Source: Streptomyces niveus (GTDB taxonomy: Bacteria; Actinomycetota; Actinomycetes; Streptomycetales; Streptomycetaceae). Taken from it: a DNA stretch of 64,000 nt. The stretch is taken from NCBI RefSeq assembly GCF_002009175.1, contig NZ_CP018047.1, positions 62,001-126,000 of the forward strand. Reading direction: 5' to 3'. A program made the position numbers and the translations under genes. Below, piece after piece: positions 35,808 through 44,721 of the stretch. The notes below the pieces were generated by a model that had not been told where the DNA came from, ran no database searches, and saw only the letters and a program-made list of their open reading frames with translations. Positions within the stretch are counted from its first letter, which is position 1. The number at the start of each line of letters is the position of its first letter.

Positions 35808-36698
35808 TTGAACAGCCGCAGCACCGTCCCTGTCCGCGGAGACGGCGAAGACAAGCGCCACAAGACGGAGGCCCTTGCCCCGCCCTCCGTCTCACCGGGT
35901 CGGCGAGTCCCCGCACTCCTCCGCCGTTCGCCGGCATTCGCGATGCTGTGCGTTCTGTCGGCCACGGCCTGCGCGCCGGGCGGGGACACGGCGCAGGACG
36001 GGCCCGGGGCGTCGAGAACCCCTGCGCCCTCGGCCAGTCCCACGCCGTCGGCCAACCCGGTGGTGAGCGACGTTACGCCCGCGCAGTGGCAGCGAATGAT
36101 CGAGACCAGCATGTGGCGCGAGGGCTGCCCGGCCACCCGGGAGAGCCTCCGCCGTCTGGAGATCAACTACATCGACTTCGCCGGTGAGACACAGCGGGGA
36201 GTCCTCGTCGTCAACGCCGATATCGCCGAGAACGTCTCCCGCATCTTCACCCGCCTGTTCCACGAACGGTTCCCCATCTACCGCATGCAGCCGGTCGAAG
36301 CATACGAAGGGGACAACAAAGCGAGCCTGGAGGACAACAACACCGCGGCGTACAACTGCCGCCGGCCCAACCAGATCAACGCCCCCTTGAAGGAGTCTCC
36401 CCACGCGAACGGCCGCGCCATCGACATCAACCCCCTGCAGAATCCCTGGATCGACCTCCGCTGCAAGTGCTGGTCCCCGAGCGACCAGTACGCGGAACGC
36501 ACCCCGGGCCAGGGGGTCATACTCGAAGGCGGTCTCGTCTGGCAGACCTTCATCGACGAGGGCTGGGTCTGGCAGAACATCAAGGTGCCGGACTACATGC
36601 ACTTCGACACCGGATACCCCTCCATCCCCGTCACCGGCAACAAGCCGAGCCCGACGGCGAGCGTGGGCCCACCCCCCAGCCCGAGCCCTTCCACGTAG
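35808..36698 (+). CDS. M15-family D,D-carboxypeptidase-like lipoprotein
   Basis: 296 residues from a TTG preceded by GAAGGA. A hydrophobic stretch ending LSATAC is a plausible lipobox, followed by a Pro/Ser/Thr linker. The catalytic domain has SPHANGRAIDINP (HxxGxAxD, zinc ligands) and DYMHFD (C-terminal His), as in VanY/M15C peptidases. It therefore likely trims peptidoglycan stem peptides outside the membrane. A second Pro-rich low-complexity tail ends the protein. It follows the GNAT gene by about 75 nt on the same strand. Confidence 0.88.
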   Translation: MNSRSTVPVRGDGEDKRHKTEALAPPSVSPGRRVPALLRRSPAFAMLCVLSATACAPGGDTAQDGPGASRTPAPSASPTPSANPVVSDVTPAQWQRMIETSMWREGCPATRESLRRLEINYIDFAGETQRGVLVVNADIAENVSRIFTRLFHERFPIYRMQPVEAYEGDNKASLEDNNTAAYNCRRPNQINAPLKESPHANGRAIDINPLQNPWIDLRCKCWSPSDQYAERTPGQGVILEGGLVWQTFIDEGWVWQNIKVPDYMHFDTGYPSIPVTGNKPSPTASVGPPPSPSPST

Positions 36699-36748
36699 CG
36701 AGCCCAGAACCTGCCGGAGGTTCAGGGAGGCTGTACTCCCGCTTGTTT

Positions 36749-38101
36749 TCAGACCCGCCCCGGAGATGGCCAACGCTGATGCAACGCGTCGATGCGGTAG
36801 TCGTGACCGTGCCGGTACCCCTTAGAGGTCGGGATCGCGTCCAGGAGATGCGGGTGGTCGGCAGGCAGCGCGCTGTGGACGTGGTCGAGGCGGTCGGGGT
36901 CTCGGCGCGGCCAGACGACCACCGCTGTGATGGCAGCGGCCAGCGCGATGACAGACAGCGCAGCGGCCGATACAGACATCCCTGCCTCAGAGGCCAGCCA
37001 CCCCGCAAGTGGGTAGGTGAGCAACCAACAACTGTGGGACAGGGAGAACTGCGCGGCGAAGGCAGCCGGGAGATCACGGCCCGCTGCCGAGCGGCGAAGC
37101 AGACGCCCACACGGTGTGAGTACGACTGAAGAGGCGGTACCCAGCAGGACCCAAGCACCCAGAAGAGCTGGCCATGCCCAGCGCCCGCCGGTGGAAGCCA
37201 CACCCGACGAGAGCACCCCCAGAACACCGGCGAGGGTGAACGCAGCGGGCAGCATCACCGTACGGTCGGCGATCCGGTCAAGCACTCGCGGCAGCAGTAG
37301 GGCGGCGAGCATGGACCCGGCGCCGTACGCGCCCAGGGCCCACGCCACATCGTTCACCGACCGGCCGAGGTCGTCGCGCACCAGTACCACCGTGTTGACG
37401 ATGACCATCGCACCGCCGGCGGCGACGGCCAAGTCCAAAGCCAGCAGGGCCCGCAGCCGGGGGGTCGCGAGGAACAGGCGTGCGCCGAATGCCATCTTGG
37501 TGAAGACGCCATCGGCTTTCTCCACCGGCTCGGGGAAGGGCAGAACGACAGAGACAACCAGAACCCCGGAGGCCAGGAACCCCATTGCCGTTCCGGCGAA
37601 CAGCCAGTTGTAGGAGATGAGAGACAGCAGCGCAGCGGCCAACGCGGGGCTGAACAGGCTCTCCAGGTCGTAGGCGAGGCGCGACAGAGACAGCGCACGC
37701 GTGTACTCGCGCTGCTCAGGCAGCACCTCAGGGATGGTGGCCTGAAAGGTCGGAGTGAAGGCAGCGGAGGCGGCTTGCAGCAGAAAGACCAGTACGTAGA
37801 CCTGCCACACCTCAGTGACAAAGGGCAGTAAGAGCGCGACCGCCGCGCGGGCCAGGTCCATCGAAACCAGGAGTGCGCGTCGGGATATCCGGTCGGCGAA
37901 GGAACTGATGACGGGACTGACGACAACGTAGGCAATCATCTTGATCGCGAGAGCCGTGCCCAGGACGGCGGACGCGTTCCCTCCGGCAATGTCGTACGCC
38001 AGCAGACTCAGTGCGACTGTCGCAAGCCCGGTGCCCGTGAGGGCAATGACCTGGGCCGTGAACAGACGCCGGTAGACGCGATTGCGCAGCACAGCGAGCA
38101 C
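36749..38101 (-). CDS. MFS exporter with His-rich C-terminal tail (metal efflux candidate)
   Basis: 450 residues from GTG at 38101, preceded by GAGGAG; the extra upstream frame reads through the operator and is unlikely to be translated. About 12 membrane helices include VLRNRVYRRLFTAQVIALTGTGLATVALSLLAYDIAGG. The C-terminal tail is rich in His and Asp (DHVHSALPADHPHLLD, then HGHDYRIDALHQRWP), a pattern seen in actinomycete MFS proteins paired with ArsR metal sensors. The ArsR gene lies just upstream on the same strand, with an operator-like palindrome in the gap. Nickel, cobalt or zinc efflux is the inferred role. Confidence 0.88.
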   Translation of the reverse strand: MLAVLRNRVYRRLFTAQVIALTGTGLATVALSLLAYDIAGGNASAVLGTALAIKMIAYVVVSPVISSFADRISRRALLVSMDLARAAVALLLPFVTEVWQVYVLVFLLQAASAAFTPTFQATIPEVLPEQREYTRALSLSRLAYDLESLFSPALAAALLSLISYNWLFAGTAMGFLASGVLVVSVVLPFPEPVEKADGVFTKMAFGARLFLATPRLRALLALDLAVAAGGAMVIVNTVVLVRDDLGRSVNDVAWALGAYGAGSMLAALLLPRVLDRIADRTVMLPAAFTLAGVLGVLSSGVASTGGRWAWPALLGAWVLLGTASSVVLTPCGRLLRRSAAGRDLPAAFAAQFSLSHSCWLLTYPLAGWLASEAGMSVSAAALSVIALAAAITAVVVWPRRDPDRLDHVHSALPADHPHLLDAIPTSKGYRHGHDYRIDALHQRWPSPGRV

Positions 38102-38140
38102 GTGAGGGTCTCCTCGGCCGACAGCAGGGTGCCATCGCCG

Positions 38141-38179
38141 ATGATATGCATACATGCGCAAGCACGCATGCATTGTGAT
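38141..38179. promoter_or_regulatory. Palindromic operator between ArsR and MFS genes
   Basis: CATGCG (38153-38158) and CGCATG (38165-38170) form a dyad around a 6-nt spacer. It is embedded in AT-richer repeats of TGCAT, giving 8 of 12 symmetric positions per arm. It lies directly upstream of the MFS start and downstream of the ArsR stop, which fits an ArsR-controlled promoter for the transporter. Confidence 0.65.
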
Positions 38180-38212
38180 GAGACTACGCGCGGAGACCGT
38201 CGTTCAGATCTC

Positions 38213-38572
38213 TCAGTTGTGCCAGGGCTCCCCGGTGACCTGATGATTCGCGTGGCCGATGGCCTCTACTACCAGGCGCCGCAGATGACCGTCGGTGAGT
38301 GCGTAGACGACATGTCGCCCGTCCTTTCGGGACCGCACCAGCTCTGCCAGGCGCAGTTTCGCCAGATGCTGGCTCACTGCGGGTTGTGCCGCTCCACACG
38401 CTTCAGCAAGAGCGCCCACATCGGACTCACCCTCGGTGAGCAGCCACAGAAGGTGGAGTCGCGTCGGGTCCGCGAGCAGTGCGAAGAGGGACGCCGCCGC
38501 TGCCAGCTCCGGTGCGCCAGGGGCATGCTGATGCGCATCACTTGCTGTTGAAAACTCTGGGCGTCCGTGCAT
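38213..38572 (-). CDS. ArsR-family metal sensor (NmtR/CzrA-like)
   Basis: 119 residues from ATG at 38572; the longer frame upstream is not convincing coding sequence. The winged helix reads LADPTRLHLLWLLTEGESDVGALAEACGAAQPAVSQHLAKLRLAELVRSRKDGRHVVYAL. The last helix has DGHLRRLVVEAIGHANH, again DxH(x10)HxxH, the alpha-5 metal site of Zn/Ni/Co sensors. Two more His follow near the C-terminus (HQ, WH). It precedes the His-tailed MFS gene by 111 nt on the same strand and should regulate it. Confidence 0.93.
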   Translation of the reverse strand: MHGRPEFSTASDAHQHAPGAPELAAAASLFALLADPTRLHLLWLLTEGESDVGALAEACGAAQPAVSQHLAKLRLAELVRSRKDGRHVVYALTDGHLRRLVVEAIGHANHQVTGEPWHN

Positions 38573-38747
38573 GGACACATCGTAGGCGTGTCGTCCGAGG
38601 CCGACTCGTCGCCTGCGCATGCGAAAGGAAGAGGATGCGCGAGGCTTGGCCTGCACTACTCGCAAAGCTGGCGGGACCCCAGGCATGCGGGGACATAGCT
38701 GAACTTCGGTCCAGCGGCGGGCTGCCATGCCCGATGATGGGGCAGCT

Positions 38748-39389
38748 ATGTCGTGGAGGGATGATGCCCGCGCCGCGCACCGGGACAGGTGGGCCCTGTC
38801 GGACGGAGCGCTTCTCGCTGCTGCCCGGTCCCTGGTGTTCGCCACGACGGGCACAGCCCTCGCCGTCACCGGACACCACCTAGCTTCGGGGCGTCCGGTG
38901 TCCTGGCCGACGGCGTGGCTCGCCTGCAGTCTTCTCTTCCTGCTGGCTCTTCCCTTCAGCCGCAGGCCACGGTCGCTGTGCGCGGTGATGTCCGCGACGG
39001 GAGCGGTACAGGCTCTCCTGCACTTCTGACTCGCGCGTACCGCCAAGGGCACGGGCCCCGTCGCACACGACTCGTACAGTCACAACGCCCCGGACGAGGG
39101 GCACGCTGCCTGGCACTTGGGTCACCACGACACGCCGATGACCGCCTCGCACATCGCGGCAGCTCTGCTGGCGGCGTGGTCGCTGCAGCGGGCGGACACC
39201 GCCTGCTCGGCCGCGGCCGAGCGCCTCGGTGAGGCGATCGCCGACTTACTCGTCCAGCTTCACCCGCTCACGCCGCCCGTGGCCACGCCACGGGTCCTGC
39301 GCCCCTCCAGATCCCGGACGCAGTGGCTTCCCCCCGTTACCGTCTTCATCGCTCCGCAATGGGGCTACCGGCCTTCGGGTCCGGCATGA
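38748..39389 (+). pseudogene. Frameshifted membrane-protein gene, paralogue of 32727-33380
   Basis: From an ATG at 38748 the frame encodes a membrane protein (SLVFATTGTALAVTGHHLASGRPVSWPTAWLACSLLFLLALPF) that stops at 39029 after ALLHF. Reading continues in another frame (VAHDSYSHNAPDEGHAAWHLGHHDTPMTASHIAAALLAAWSLQ) to 39389. The two parts together match the layout of the intact relative, including the HH-PVSWP and HH-..M..H-..A..AW motifs. One base shift near 39023 accounts for the break. It is either a real pseudogene or a sequencing error. Confidence 0.7.
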
Positions 39390-39461
39390 CTTCCCCCCCT
39401 TGTTGCGGTTGATGATCCGGGGGGTGGTGTCACCGGGCCCGGAGGCATCGACGGACCGCTG

Positions 39462-39722
39462 ATGAGGGGCTTGAGCACCGGCTTACCCGAGCCGGAAGAG
39501 CTCTCCGTAACGTGGGTGTGGCAGCTCAAACGGGCCTTCTTCCTCTCCGCGTTCGCCGCCCTGGGCGACCCTGCCTCCCGGGCCTACTACGACAAGAAGA
39601 TCGCCCAGGGCAAGCATCACACCCAGGCCCTGCTCTGCCTCGCCAGACGCCGGGCCGACGTCCTCTTCGCGATGCTCCGGGACGGAACCTTCTACGAACC
39701 CCAACCCATCCGAGCGACTTGA
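39462..39722 (+). pseudogene. C-terminal fragment of an IS110-family transposase
   Basis: 86 residues. FFLSAFAALGDPASRAYYDKKIAQGKHHTQALLCLARRRADVLFAMLRDGTFYEP matches the C-terminal end of IS110/IS116/IS902 transposases (DxxSRxYYDRKRAEGKxHxQALxxLARRRxxVLxAMLRDGxxYxP). The catalytic N-terminal RuvC-like DEDD domain is absent, so this is a relic. Confidence 0.85.
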
Positions 39723-39764
39723 GACCTGCTTGCCCTCCGCCCAAGCTCATGGTCGGCTACGTCC

Positions 39765-40058
39765 ATGGGGGACGAGAATTCCGAGCACTTGGCACTCATC
39801 CGTCGCTGGCTCGCGGGCGAAACCGTCAACAACACCGTCGGCATCAAGATCGCCAGCGGCCCCTTCCACGGACGAACCAAAATCGTCGAGCTCGACCAGT
39901 CAGGACTGCCGCCCGCAGGCTTCCGAGGTCACACCGGTCGAACATCAGGACCCTGGAACTCCGCCGCCAAACACATCTACCTGGCGGTTCGAGCCCCCGA
40001 CACCTCTGCGGGCTGGATCTACGAATACGCAGGCATCGACACAGCGGCGGATGGCTGA
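39765..40058 (+). CDS. Hypothetical small protein
   Basis: 97 residues from ATG. It looks like a compact beta-rich domain (VGIKIASGPFHGRTKIVEL, HIYLAVRAPDTSAGWIYEYAGID), without signal or membrane segments. No family recognised. It lies between the IS110 relic and the YcnI-like gene, so it may be cargo of a former element. No strong Shine-Dalgarno is visible. Confidence 0.45.
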   Translation: MGDENSEHLALIRRWLAGETVNNTVGIKIASGPFHGRTKIVELDQSGLPPAGFRGHTGRTSGPWNSAAKHIYLAVRAPDTSAGWIYEYAGIDTAADG

Positions 40059-40246
40059 CGCACGCTCCGCCGCCACCGGGGGCACCCCAACAGCTTGACC
40101 AAAGAGATAGGGGCACCCCCCCCAACTCCCGTGCATTGACACATGCGCTGTGGCGCCGAGGCCCGCCGACAGAGCCCGTTCCCGCTGTCTGACCTCGGAG
40201 CGCGCTTCGGCGTGCCTGTAATCCTTCATCGTCATGGGAGTTACCC

Positions 40247-40975
40247 GTGTTCCGTACTACTGTGCCGCATGCCGCGCGCCTGTCCGCTCTCAGCGTGCTC
40301 ATCCTGGCCGCCAGCGTCGCACTCGCCGCTCCTGCGTCAGCGCACGTCGAAGTCCGAGCGTCAGGCGCCAGCGCCCTCGCCGAGAACGTCACCATCGACT
40401 TCACCGCCGAGACGGAGTCCGACAAGGCAGGAATAACCAAGCTGGAAGTCATCCTTCCCGAGGGCATAGCCCCCGCCGATGTCACCTACAAGAGCGGTCC
40501 CAAGGGCTGGAAGTTCGCGGCCACCGACCGGGGTTACACCGTGGGCGGTCCGGCGGTCGCCGTCGGCGAAGACGCCGCGTACGCAGTCACCGTCCGGCAG
40601 CTGCCGGATGCCGAATCTCTCGCTTTCAAGACGCTCCAGACCTACAGCGACGCCCGCGTCGACCGGTGGATCGAACTGGGCGAGCATGCGGAAGGCGGAC
40701 ACGGCAACAGCGCACCGGTCCTGGAACTTGGGCCCGCCGAGCCCGGCGCAAAACTGGCCAGTCCCAGTCCGACCGCCGAGCCCACCTCAGCCGCACCGTC
40801 CACTCCGGAGGCGGATGAGCCTGCAGAATCTGCGGCCTCAAAGGACGTTGCCACGACGAGTGAAGAGGGCAGCAGCTCGAACACCATCCTCATCGTCGCC
40901 CTCGTGGCGGTTGCTGTCGCCCTTGCCGGCGGGGGCCTCTGGTGGTTCAAACGCCGTGGCCCGAGCACGTCCTGA
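40247..40975 (+). CDS. YcnI-family (DUF1775) copper-binding membrane-anchored protein
   Basis: 242 residues from GTG with a GGGAG site upstream. A signal peptide ends ASA, so the mature protein begins with His (HVEVRASG), the N-terminal Cu(II) ligand described for YcnI proteins. The domain has the family's beta-sandwich pattern, including KLEVILPEGI, PKGWKF and DRGYTVGG. A Ser/Pro/Glu linker leads to one membrane helix (ILIVALVAVAVALAGGGLWWF) and a basic tail. It probably holds copper outside the membrane. CopC/CopD partners are not seen in the window. Confidence 0.92.
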   Translation: MFRTTVPHAARLSALSVLILAASVALAAPASAHVEVRASGASALAENVTIDFTAETESDKAGITKLEVILPEGIAPADVTYKSGPKGWKFAATDRGYTVGGPAVAVGEDAAYAVTVRQLPDAESLAFKTLQTYSDARVDRWIELGEHAEGGHGNSAPVLELGPAEPGAKLASPSPTAEPTSAAPSTPEADEPAESAASKDVATTSEEGSSSNTILIVALVAVAVALAGGGLWWFKRRGPSTS

Positions 40976-40986
40976 CACATCATGCT

Positions 40987-41018
40987 GCCGGCGGGCCCAT
41001 CAGAACGGGCCCGCCGGC
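40987..41018 (+). terminator. GC-rich hairpin terminator after the YcnI-like gene
   Basis: A perfect 12-bp inverted repeat, GCCGGCGGGCCC / GGGCCCGCCGGC (40987-40998 and 41007-41018) with an 8-nt loop, 12 nt downstream of the stop. There is no T tract. Confidence 0.8.
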
Positions 41019-41496
41019 CGGTGCACACCGGTCCAACCCGTCGAGGGGCGTAAATACCTGCAAAATGCATCAATCGCGCTGGGGGAGTCGCCGGATGGTG
41101 TCGACCCTGCCCAAGTCCACTCCTCGACGTCTATGTCGGTGTCAATAGAGAAGTGGGCAAGACGGGCGAGTTCTTCGCATCCACCTGCGACGTGCCGCTT
41201 CGTTGACCGGAGGCAATGCCACCTGAGCCCGACTGGTCTTGAGACGACTCGGGAGCAGTTGACGAGATCCTATAGGCAGCTCACCTGTGCCCTCGGGTGA
41301 GTCGGAGCAGCAAGACCCAGGCCGCATCAACGCCGCTTATGACGGCCGCAGTTGGCGCGGACCGGTGCGGCATGTGTGCGCACTCGTCCGCCGCGCTATG
41401 GCGGTTGGCTCCATCTGTGTGACCGGGCCAACTCGGGTCGCCGCCTGTGCACGACACGCGGTTCAGTTCACTCCGGACAGGCCACGGGAGACGGCA
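41019..41496. other. No recognisable gene (about 480 bp)
   Basis: Short frames are open on the plus strand but are antisense to, or run into, the minus-strand gene at 41497-42366. No motif, ribosome site or repeat worth naming was seen. Confidence 0.5.
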
Positions 41497-42366
41497 TCAC
41501 TCCTGTGTCACACACTGCCGCAGGAGTGGCTCCAAACGCAGCAGACCACTCTCACGGTCGAACACCTGGAGAGCGTCGAGGCACGTGAAGATCCCACGGG
41601 CCTCTTCCTCGTCGCCCGTTCGGTAGGCGATAGCGGTCACCACTGTGTCGGTGTCGACAGGGTCGTCACCGCAATAGGAGTCGACGGACCGGTAGGCCGC
41701 CGCGAGCACGGTATCCGCGACCACCCCCGTGGCGTCGATGAACGCGCGGGTCTCCGCGTGGTCCGTGAACATGTCGGCCAGTCCCTGCAGGACCGCATCA
41801 TGATTGCCCAGTTCGTGGTGTAGTCCGTGCGCGCGATCGACGAGAAGGGGCCAGCTGCCGGTCAGTGCGTAGAGCCGCTCCAGACTCTCGTCCGCGGTGA
41901 ACATCTCGACCCGCTGTGCCCAGCCCCGCAGGCTGCGGCGATCGTGTCGGCGTAGCACCACCGGGACCGCCGAGGTTCTGGTTTCGCCCGTCAGCAGGGA
42001 GCGCCACAGGTCCAGTTGCGCGGCATCGGTGACGAGTACCACGGCGCGGGTGACTCCCGGTGTGCATGGCAGCAATGTGTCGGCCAGTTCAACGGCTTCA
42101 CGACAGGTTTCCGGCTTCGGCACCTTTTCCTTGTAGCTGGCGAAATCGCTGATAATGACACGACGTTCACGGGGCTGCCCGCCCACGAGCTCCTGCTTGA
42201 AGACGCTGAGCTTTCCTACGGGTGGCAACTTCCAGTCGGCGATGCGCCCGGCGACCGCCCGCAGGATGTCACCCACGTCCTTGAATAGTGAACGCAGCCG
42301 TCCGGCGCGAGGAGAGGAGACGCAATGCGCGGCAGCGGGGCCGAGACCAACCCCTCCGAAGGGCAT
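41497..42366 (-). CDS. Unknown protein, possibly the C-terminal part of a larger NTPase
   Basis: 289 residues, soluble. The pattern RVIISDFASYKEKVPKPETCREAVELADTLL, then TRAVVLVTDAAQLDLWRSLLTG, then SLERLYALTGSWPLLVDRAHGLHHEL resembles the second half of a AAA/STAND-like ATPase: a strand ending in a sensor-like residue, LTG-x-W-x-LL, then winged-helix-like helices. No Walker A motif is present, so either the ATPase half was lost or the resemblance is superficial. Its start is 12 bp from the divergent polyprenyl synthase start, in a region full of broken genes. No function is assigned. Confidence 0.5.
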   Translation of the reverse strand: MPFGGVGLGPAAAHCVSSPRAGRLRSLFKDVGDILRAVAGRIADWKLPPVGKLSVFKQELVGGQPRERRVIISDFASYKEKVPKPETCREAVELADTLLPCTPGVTRAVVLVTDAAQLDLWRSLLTGETRTSAVPVVLRRHDRRSLRGWAQRVEMFTADESLERLYALTGSWPLLVDRAHGLHHELGNHDAVLQGLADMFTDHAETRAFIDATGVVADTVLAAAYRSVDSYCGDDPVDTDTVVTAIAYRTGDEEEARGIFTCLDALQVFDRESGLLRLEPLLRQCVTQE

Positions 42367-42377
42367 GAGGGCGCATC

Positions 42378-42935
42378 GTGTCGGACGTCATGACACGAGA
42401 GGCTGTCGACCGCGACGTAGCAGCGGCCGTCGAGCGTGAACTCGCCGACGTACTGCGCGGCAGGCTCCGGGACGCGGCCAGGATCGACGCCGTCTTCGGG
42501 CGCGACGTCGCCGAACGCGTCGCGGACTTCACACTGCGCGGCGGCGGGCGCATCCGGTCGCGGTTCCTGTGGTGGGGCCTGCGCGCCTGCGACGGGCAGG
42601 ACATCGGGACCGGGTCCGTCCTGCGTATCGCCGCCGGGCTCGAACTCATCCAGACCTGCGCACTCGTGCACGACGACCTGATGGACGGATCCCCACTGCG
42701 CCGCGGCCGCCCTGCCGTGCATACCGACTTCACCACACGCTACGGACCGCTCGCGCGGCACGCCGGCGCCGCCGCGCCCTTCGGTACGTCCGCCGCCGTC
42801 CTCGTCGGAGACCTGGCCCTGGCCTGGGCGGACGACACCGTGGCCGACACGGACCTCGCCCCCGAACCGCGGCACCGGGTACGCAAGGTGTGGCAGGCGA
42901 TGCGTACGGAGATGGTGGCAGGTCAGCACCTCAGC
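42378..42935 (+). pseudogene. Truncated polyprenyl diphosphate synthase
   Basis: The N-terminal ~185 residues fit trans-isoprenyl diphosphate synthases (GGPP/FPP type): GGGRIRSRFLWWG and the first aspartate-rich motif with the following Arg pair, LVHDDLMDGSPLRRGRPAVHTDF. After WQAMRTEMVAGQHL the frame enters sequence antisense to the recombinase remnant and ends at 43043. The second DDxxD motif is missing, so the enzyme cannot be functional. The fusion point near 42935 marks a rearrangement junction. Confidence 0.88.
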
Positions 42936-42939
42936 CGGG

Positions 42940-43594
42940 CCCGCCTCGATGACGGGTGTCGACCGCATCGCGTTCTGCAGGACCGTACGACAGCGGCCCC
43001 AGGCGCTCGGCAGCAGATGCCCGTAGATGTCGATCGTGGTTGACCGACCGGTGGCCCAGCCAGCGTGAGACCTCGTGGATCGGGACTCCGTGGGCCAAGG
43101 CGGTCGAGGCGAAGAAGTGCCGCAGGCTGCCAGGTGTGTAGGTCGCCTTGCCGTCCGGGCCGACCAGGCCCGCCGGCTGGCACGCTTTCTTGAAGTGGTA
43201 GCCGTAGGTGGATGCGGTGGGCATCGTGCTCTTGCCGTGGGAACGCGGGGAGAAGAAGGCTTCAAGCCTGCGCCGCTTGCCCCTCTGCCCGATGAAGATC
43301 ACGGGCACCGGCTTCCATGTCGACAGGTGAGCGTCCACTTCCTGATCAACAAAGAGGGCGGTCGGGACGTCGCGATATTCACCCTCCGTCCGATTTTTAA
43401 GCGGCACGAAGACCGTACGGCAGTCCGCACGGTGGGCCATGGTGCTGACCTGCCAACGGATCCTGACGAATCCGGACCGTCGACATTCGGTGGAGAAGGC
43501 GAGGGCCTCGCTTGGACGCTGGCCAGTACCCGCCTGCAGATAGACCGCGAGCCGGTATTGCGGCGATATATGCGCCGCAATGAGGTCGACGATC
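42940..43594 (-). pseudogene. Tyrosine recombinase (phage-type integrase) remnant
   Basis: The minus strand reads ISPQYRLAVYLQAGTGQRPSEALAFS (box I Arg region), then FVRIRWQV, GYHFKKACQ, and SLRHFFASTALAHGVPIHEVSRWLGHRS (box II HxxR and the conserved HxLGH). A frame change near 43045 then gives TTIDIYGHLLPSAWGRC, the catalytic Tyr segment. The N-terminal half is cut off at an in-frame stop next to 43594, where the subtilase fragment begins on the other strand. It is a dead integrase that points to a former integrated element here. Confidence 0.85.
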
Positions 43595-44565
43595 TAGTGA
43601 GCGTGGCGACCACCCACCACGACCCGGCGCGTCAGCTGACCTGGACCAACGCCACGAGCGCTGCCACGGCCCAGGCGGCTGCGCTCGCCGCCACGGCGAT
43701 GAGCGCCTACCCCGGGCTGCGACCCGAGACGGTTCGCGCCCTTCTCGTGCACGAAGCCCGGTGGACCCCGGCCATGGTCGAACAGGGCCTGTTCAAGAAG
43801 ACCGGCGCCCCCAAACTCGCCAAAGGCGACGTGATGCGACAGGTGATCCGCCGGTACGGGTGGGGCATGCCCACCGCCGAACGTATCCGCAGCAGCGCCT
43901 CGAACGCCATCACAATGATCATCCAGAACACCCTGGTGCCGTACAAGGTCAAGGGCGGGCAGGCTCGCCTGGCCGAACTCAAGCTGCACGAGCTGCCGTG
44001 GCCCCTGGAACAACTGCGCGACCTGGCCGAGACCACCGTCGACCTGCGCGTGACTCTCGCCTACATGATCGAGCCCAATCCCGGCCGACGCGGCATGTTC
44101 GGCCGCTACAGCTACGCCTCGCACGGCCTTCGCTTCGCCATCAAGGGCTCCGCCGAATCCAGCGACTCCTTCGAGAGGCGACTGGCCGAACAGGCCGAAC
44201 ATGAAGGCGACGGCCTTGGCAACCCCAGGGCATTCGAGTCCAACAGCAGGTGGCTGGTCGGCCGGCGGGCCCGCAACCTCGGCTCGCTGCACGCCGACAT
44301 CTGGCGCGGATCCGCGGCCGAACTCGCCGACTGCGGCACGCTCGCCGTCCACCCCGTCGGAGGCTGGTGGAAGGCGAACAGACGCAACGACCGCATGAGC
44401 CTGCCAGTCAGCTACGCCCTCCTGATCTCCCTGCACACACCGGAAGTCTCCACCGACCTGTATACGCCCATCGCCACTCAGCTCGGCGTGTCGATCGGAG
44501 TGACTCCACACGCCCAGACCGAAATCGTGGACGGCATCCCCATTCAGATGGAATTCGGCTGGTAG
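43595..44565 (+). pseudogene. C-terminal half of an S8 subtilase, IetS-like anti-phage peptidase
   Basis: About 323 residues of subtilase. TWTNATSAATAQAAALAA contains the catalytic-Ser motif (usual GTSxA), followed by YPGLRPETVRALLVHEARWTPAM, typical of the S8 peptidase of the two-gene IetAS defence system. The long C-terminal domain (LRVTLAYMIEPNPGRRGMF, GSLHADIWRGSAAELADCGTLAVHPVGGWWK) also fits that group. The Asp and His of the triad are missing, because upstream sequence is the antisense of the recombinase remnant. The open frame back to 43075 is therefore artefactual. No IetA ATPase is seen. Family naming is from memory of the sequence pattern. Confidence 0.75.
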
Positions 44566-44721
44566 CTTCCCTGGCGAGTTCGGTCGAGGCCGAGCTTGAT
44601 CCGACCGTGCCCATGTGGGGCTCCCCTGTCGGCAGCCAAGCGCGCGCCCAGGTCGTCCAAGCTCTTGGCCCGGGTGAGATCCGCAGCGCAGGAAGCCCAC
44701 GAACGTTGCTGAGCCGCGTCT

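Noticed and set aside
40247..40975. Biosynthetic role for the YcnI-like protein
   Set aside because: Signal peptide plus N-terminal His and DUF1775 pattern fit copper binding; it is far from the cluster.
43075..43594. Plus-strand extension of the subtilase fragment back to 43075
   Set aside because: The sequence is exactly antisense to the recombinase remnant and has no subtilase Asp or His motif.
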